A stretch of 64,000 nucleotides of DNA from Motiliproteus sp965230185 (GTDB taxonomy: Bacteria > Pseudomonadota > Gammaproteobacteria > Pseudomonadales > Balneatricaceae). The notes under the pieces are model-generated. The model was not told the DNA's origin. It ran no database searches and saw only the letters and a program-made list of their open reading frames with translations. The stretch is taken from NCBI GenBank assembly GCA_965230185.1, contig OZ245995.1, positions 558,001-622,000 of the forward strand, written 5' to 3'. A program made the translations under genes and the position numbers. This document shows positions 62,939-64,000 of the stretch, piece after piece. The stretch's first letter is position 1, and every line of letters starts with the position of its first letter.

Positions 62939-64000
62939 ACGCTATTACACAAAAGTGCCGGTCCGGAGCTGTCAGCGGCCTGATCATAATGGTTCTGGCG
63001 TTGCTGTTGCCTCCTCAGGCAGCAGCGCTCAGCGCCCGGCTGCTGCCTGAGGAGTCCTGGCGATTGCGCTTCTATCAGAATGTGGCCGAGGCTGACAGCT
63101 GGTACGGTGCCAACGGGGAGCGCCGGCCGCTGGGAGATATCGGTCTGCAAAAGCTGGCCGAAAACGGAGTTCCCACTACGCTGCCCGGTGCCTGGAACCT
63201 GCAGAATAAGGCCCGTTACCGCCAGTCGCGCAGCGATATCATTCTGGACTATGGCATCACTGACGATCTGACCCTGGGAGCATGGCTGCCCTGGTTCAGC
63301 CATGGCACTCGTCAGCGCACGACCCTGAATCAGGGCCCGTCGTTCGGGTTGCTGCCAGCCCCTCAGCAGGCTGCGGTGAATGCCGCCGTTGCGAGCCTGG
63401 ATGATACTGATCCTGAGCAGTCCGGTTGGGGAGATCTGTTCCTCGGCGTTAAACAACGAATCGTCGGTGGCAACCGGGCTCGCTTCAGATTTTCTCTGGG
63501 GGGGGGCGTTCGGGCGCCAACCGGGCATGTCGCCGACCCTCTGGATTCTGAGGATCTGGCAACGGGGGATGGGCAGTGGGATCTGAGTCTCTGGTCCTGG
63601 ACGGATTACCAGTTCACGGAAAATTTTTTTATTAATCTGCAGACCCGCCATGATTATGGGCTTAGTGGCAATCGACAGGTGATTTCTCCTCTGGACAGCA
63701 GCCAGACCCTGCGAATGGAATTTCAGCCTGCGGTCCACCACCAGTTGCGACTGGAGCCACAATACCGGATTCCATTTGCCAGCTGGGATCTTCTACTTGG
63801 TATGACCTTTATCTACGACCACCAGGGGAGAGAGCGGCGACAGAGATTTAATGCCCGGCAGATGGTATACAGCGGTTCGCTGGCAAAGGTTGATGGTACC
63901 GGCTGGGAGCGGTTTATGGTCAAATCCTCCCTGGGCTTCCGGTTACGTCAGTTTAAGCTGCCAGTGATGCTCTGGCTCAGCTACAGTCGCACTGTCTCAG
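62935..64000 (+). CDS. Predicted outer-membrane beta-barrel protein (truncated by window edge)
   Basis: Open from a GTG at 62935 to the window end, 355 codons and no stop. A signal peptide is present: MNAITQKCR..., hydrophobic core IIMVLALLLPP, QAAA-L. The mature part alternates polar and hydrophobic residues with many aromatics (DIILDYGITDDLTLGAWLPWF, WGDLFLGVKQRI, WDLSLWSWTDYQFTENFF), as in outer-membrane barrels such as the phenol-MetA-like transporters. It overlaps the diguanylate cyclase stop by four bases, so it is translationally coupled to a c-di-GMP enzyme. Identity beyond barrel protein is not clear. Confidence 0.75.
   Translation, partial: MNAITQKCRSGAVSGLIIMVLALLLPPQAAALSARLLPEESWRLRFYQNVAEADSWYGANGERRPLGDIGLQKLAENGVPTTLPGAWNLQNKARYRQSRSDIILDYGITDDLTLGAWLPWFSHGTRQRTTLNQGPSFGLLPAPQQAAVNAAVASLDDTDPEQSGWGDLFLGVKQRIVGGNRARFRFSLGGGVRAPTGHVADPLDSEDLATGDGQWDLSLWSWTDYQFTENFFINLQTRHDYGLSGNRQVISPLDSSQTLRMEFQPAVHHQLRLEPQYRIPFASWDLLLGMTFIYDHQGRERRQRFNARQMVYSGSLAKVDGTGWERFMVKSSLGFRLRQFKLPVMLWLSYSRTVS

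Noticed and set aside
1..64000. tRNA, rRNA, CRISPR, insertion sequences, integrases or attachment sites
   Set aside because: Looked for on both strands by eye; no cloverleaf, evenly spaced repeats, transposase motif or terminal inverted repeats with target duplications found.

Overview
The window reads as a chromosomal stretch of a marine gammaproteobacterium, most like an Oceanospirillales-type heterotroph. This rests on a complete DddD-type DMSP (dimethylsulfoniopropionate) catabolic cluster, two BCCT osmolyte transporters, a ycfL-lpoB pair and many response-regulator proteins. No rRNA, tRNA, CRISPR array, transposase or phage structural gene was seen. Nothing here names the species.

Layout. 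1-4.2 kb: a truncated divergent LysR gene, then an amidohydrolase and a BCCT transporter, closed by a strong terminator. 4.4-17.1 kb: a YbaN-like membrane protein, then a 2587-residue secreted multi-domain protein translationally coupled to an OmpA-domain outer-membrane barrel protein. 17.5-27.7 kb: small orphan genes, a hybrid histidine kinase with a REC-nucleotide-cyclase partner, a GDSL lipoprotein, a di-haem peroxidase-like lipoprotein, an EF-G paralogue, a host-attachment-type protein and a DUF504 protein. 28.1-32.3 kb: a 1388-residue hybrid two-component regulator with a periplasmic propeller sensor.

32.8-43.4 kb is the most interesting block: twelve co-oriented genes, every one with a signal peptide or lipobox. 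It contains a COG3014-like SH3 lipoprotein, YcfL, LpoB, two small repeat proteins, a lipidated CsgG-like protein, an orphan TAXI-type binding protein, a third small protein sharing the repeat proteins' C-terminal motif, a PEGA/DUF2846-like lipoprotein, and three CsgG/FlgT/DUF6844-like periplasmic proteins. I read it as a candidate curli-like (type VIII-like) surface-fibre or envelope-anchoring system that is not canonical csg.

43.9-55.9 kb: a methyltransferase, then dddD divergent from a universal stress gene, dddT, dddB, dddC, an IclR and a LysR regulator. Together they import DMSP, release DMS and send the C3 fragment via 3-hydroxypropionate and malonate semialdehyde to acetyl-CoA. A deacetylase-family enzyme and a HIT protein follow. 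56.2-64 kb: a run of proteins with closely similar N-terminal receiver domains, fused to sigma-54 AAA+, transmembrane-SPOR, histidine kinase and GGDEF modules, ending in a truncated outer-membrane protein gene that runs off the window. This looks like a locally expanded signalling island joining phosphorelay, c-di-GMP and envelope functions.
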